Source: Aestuariibius violaceus
GTDB taxonomy: Bacteria; Pseudomonadota; Alphaproteobacteria; Rhodobacterales; Rhodobacteraceae
Assembly (NCBI RefSeq): GCF_040779325.2
Contig: NZ_JBFONT020000001.1
Location: 806,001 to 870,000, forward strand
Length of the DNA stretch: 64,000 nt
Reading direction: 5' to 3'
In this document: positions 63,435-64,000 of the stretch, piece after piece
Position numbering within the stretch: position 1 is the first letter of the stretch
Layout: each line of letters opens with the position of its first letter
Notes under the pieces: model-generated
Told to the model about the DNA's origin: nothing
Seen by the model: the letters and a program-made list of their open reading frames with translations, nothing else
The model's database searches: none
Program-made: the position numbers and the translations under genes

Positions 63435-64000
63435 CAGGAGGTTTCCACCTTGAGGTCCGGGAACGCCCCCCATTCGGTCCATGAGCCATCGTAAAGCGAA
63501 TAGTCCGCCTTCCCGATCCGCTCCATCGCGAGGGAGAGGATGGCGGCTGTGATGCCCGAACCGCAGGTTGTGATCGCAGGTTTGTCGAGGTCGATGCCGG
63601 CCCGGTCGAATTCCGCACGTAGCGCGGCAACAGGCTTCATCGTGCCATCATCCTGTAAAAGATCCTTGTAATACAGGTTCTTGGAGCCGGGGATGTGACC
63701 CGCCTTGAGGCCCGGGCGCGCTTCCTCGACCCGGCCGGCGAAGCGATCGGGTGACCGGGCATCGACGATCTCATGATCACCTAGCTTCGAGGCGCGGGCG
63801 ACTTGCGTCACATAGCGAACCAGCTGGTTCTGGCGGCTGACCGTCATGTGCCGGTCGCGGATGATGGGCGGCAGATCCTCGATCGGTCGATCCTCGGCCA
63901 GCCATTTCGGCAACCCACCGTCGAGCACGGCGACGTCGCGTTTACCCATCAGGCGGAATGTCCACCACACGCGGGGGGCGGAGAAGATGCCGGTGCTGTC
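63434..64000 (-). CDS. sseA: 3-mercaptopyruvate sulfurtransferase, N-terminal end cut off by the window
   Basis: The frame runs to the last base (64000), so the N-terminal rhodanese domain is cut off. The visible ~188 residues include the middle (DSTGIFSAPRVWWTFR-type sequence at the edge) and the catalytic rhodanese domain with the six-residue loop ITTCGSGITAA. CGSG[IV]TA marks 3-mercaptopyruvate rather than thiosulfate sulfurtransferases. It is coupled to the aminotransferase gene. Confidence 0.92.
   Translation of the reverse strand, partial: DSTGIFSAPRVWWTFRLMGKRDVAVLDGGLPKWLAEDRPIEDLPPIIRDRHMTVSRQNQLVRYVTQVARASKLGDHEIVDARSPDRFAGRVEEARPGLKAGHIPGSKNLYYKDLLQDDGTMKPVAALRAEFDRAGIDLDKPAITTCGSGITAAILSLAMERIGKADYSLYDGSWTEWGAFPDLKVETS

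Overview
The window is a piece of a GC-rich alphaproteobacterial chromosome, most likely from the Rhodobacterales (roseobacter-type). The grounds are gene content and arrangement: a complete taurine uptake and desulfonation set (tauABC, tpa, xsc), phaA/phaB, an ftsE-ftsX pair divergent from a zinc-ribbon protein, a TIGR02302-type membrane protein, kdsD-kdsA and glnK-amtB. No rRNA, tRNA, CRISPR array, insertion sequence or prophage was seen. About 57 protein genes fill the window, many joined by ATGA-type stop/start overlaps.

Region 1 (1-7.9 kb) holds housekeeping genes: the end of lolA, a DUF5946-like protein, a lipoprotein lytic transglycosylase, hspQ and a gamma-glutamyltransferase with overlapping stop codons, then an operon of thiolase, free-methionine sulfoxide reductase and pseudouridine synthase, a hypothetical, and arfB. 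Region 2 (7.9-17.4 kb) is the taurine cluster. tauABC (minus strand) imports taurine, Tpa converts it to sulfoacetaldehyde, and Xsc yields acetyl phosphate and sulfite. Two 50-bp double-palindrome units bracket tauBC. A lamin-tail/Hint protein and a pirin sit between tpa and xsc; no tauR or pta is visible. Region 3 (17.4-24.6 kb) holds a TPR membrane protein divergent from a small LuxR-type regulator over an inverted-repeat region, then an RND efflux pump with its adaptor. The pump appears to carry an extra membrane-segment pair after each half.

Region 4 (24.6-31.8 kb, minus strand) has recQ, uracil-DNA glycosylase, LysE, metallophosphoesterase and moaB as one overlapping run, and kdsD-kdsA-thioredoxin-like as another. 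Region 5 (31.9-40.6 kb) has ugd-gpsA-EVE, a phaA/secreted/patatin/phaB operon, an EAL protein, tag and lysA. Region 6 (40.6-54.7 kb) has the TIGR02302 protein, zinc ribbon, ftsEX-plsC, accA, an AraC/GyrI regulator, rsmD, a ferredoxin-reductase-like flavoprotein, a peroxiredoxin, and a ridA-gdpD-acyltransferase-phhB-mscS run. Region 7 (54.7-64 kb) has a type I secretion pair without outer-membrane component, a class A penicillin-binding protein, glnK-amtB with a strong terminator, and an aromatic/aspartate aminotransferase behind a truncated 3-mercaptopyruvate sulfurtransferase.

At larger scale the + strand is C-rich up to about 19.5 kb regardless of gene direction and then turns neutral to G-rich, which suggests a replichore-type junction or a rearrangement boundary.
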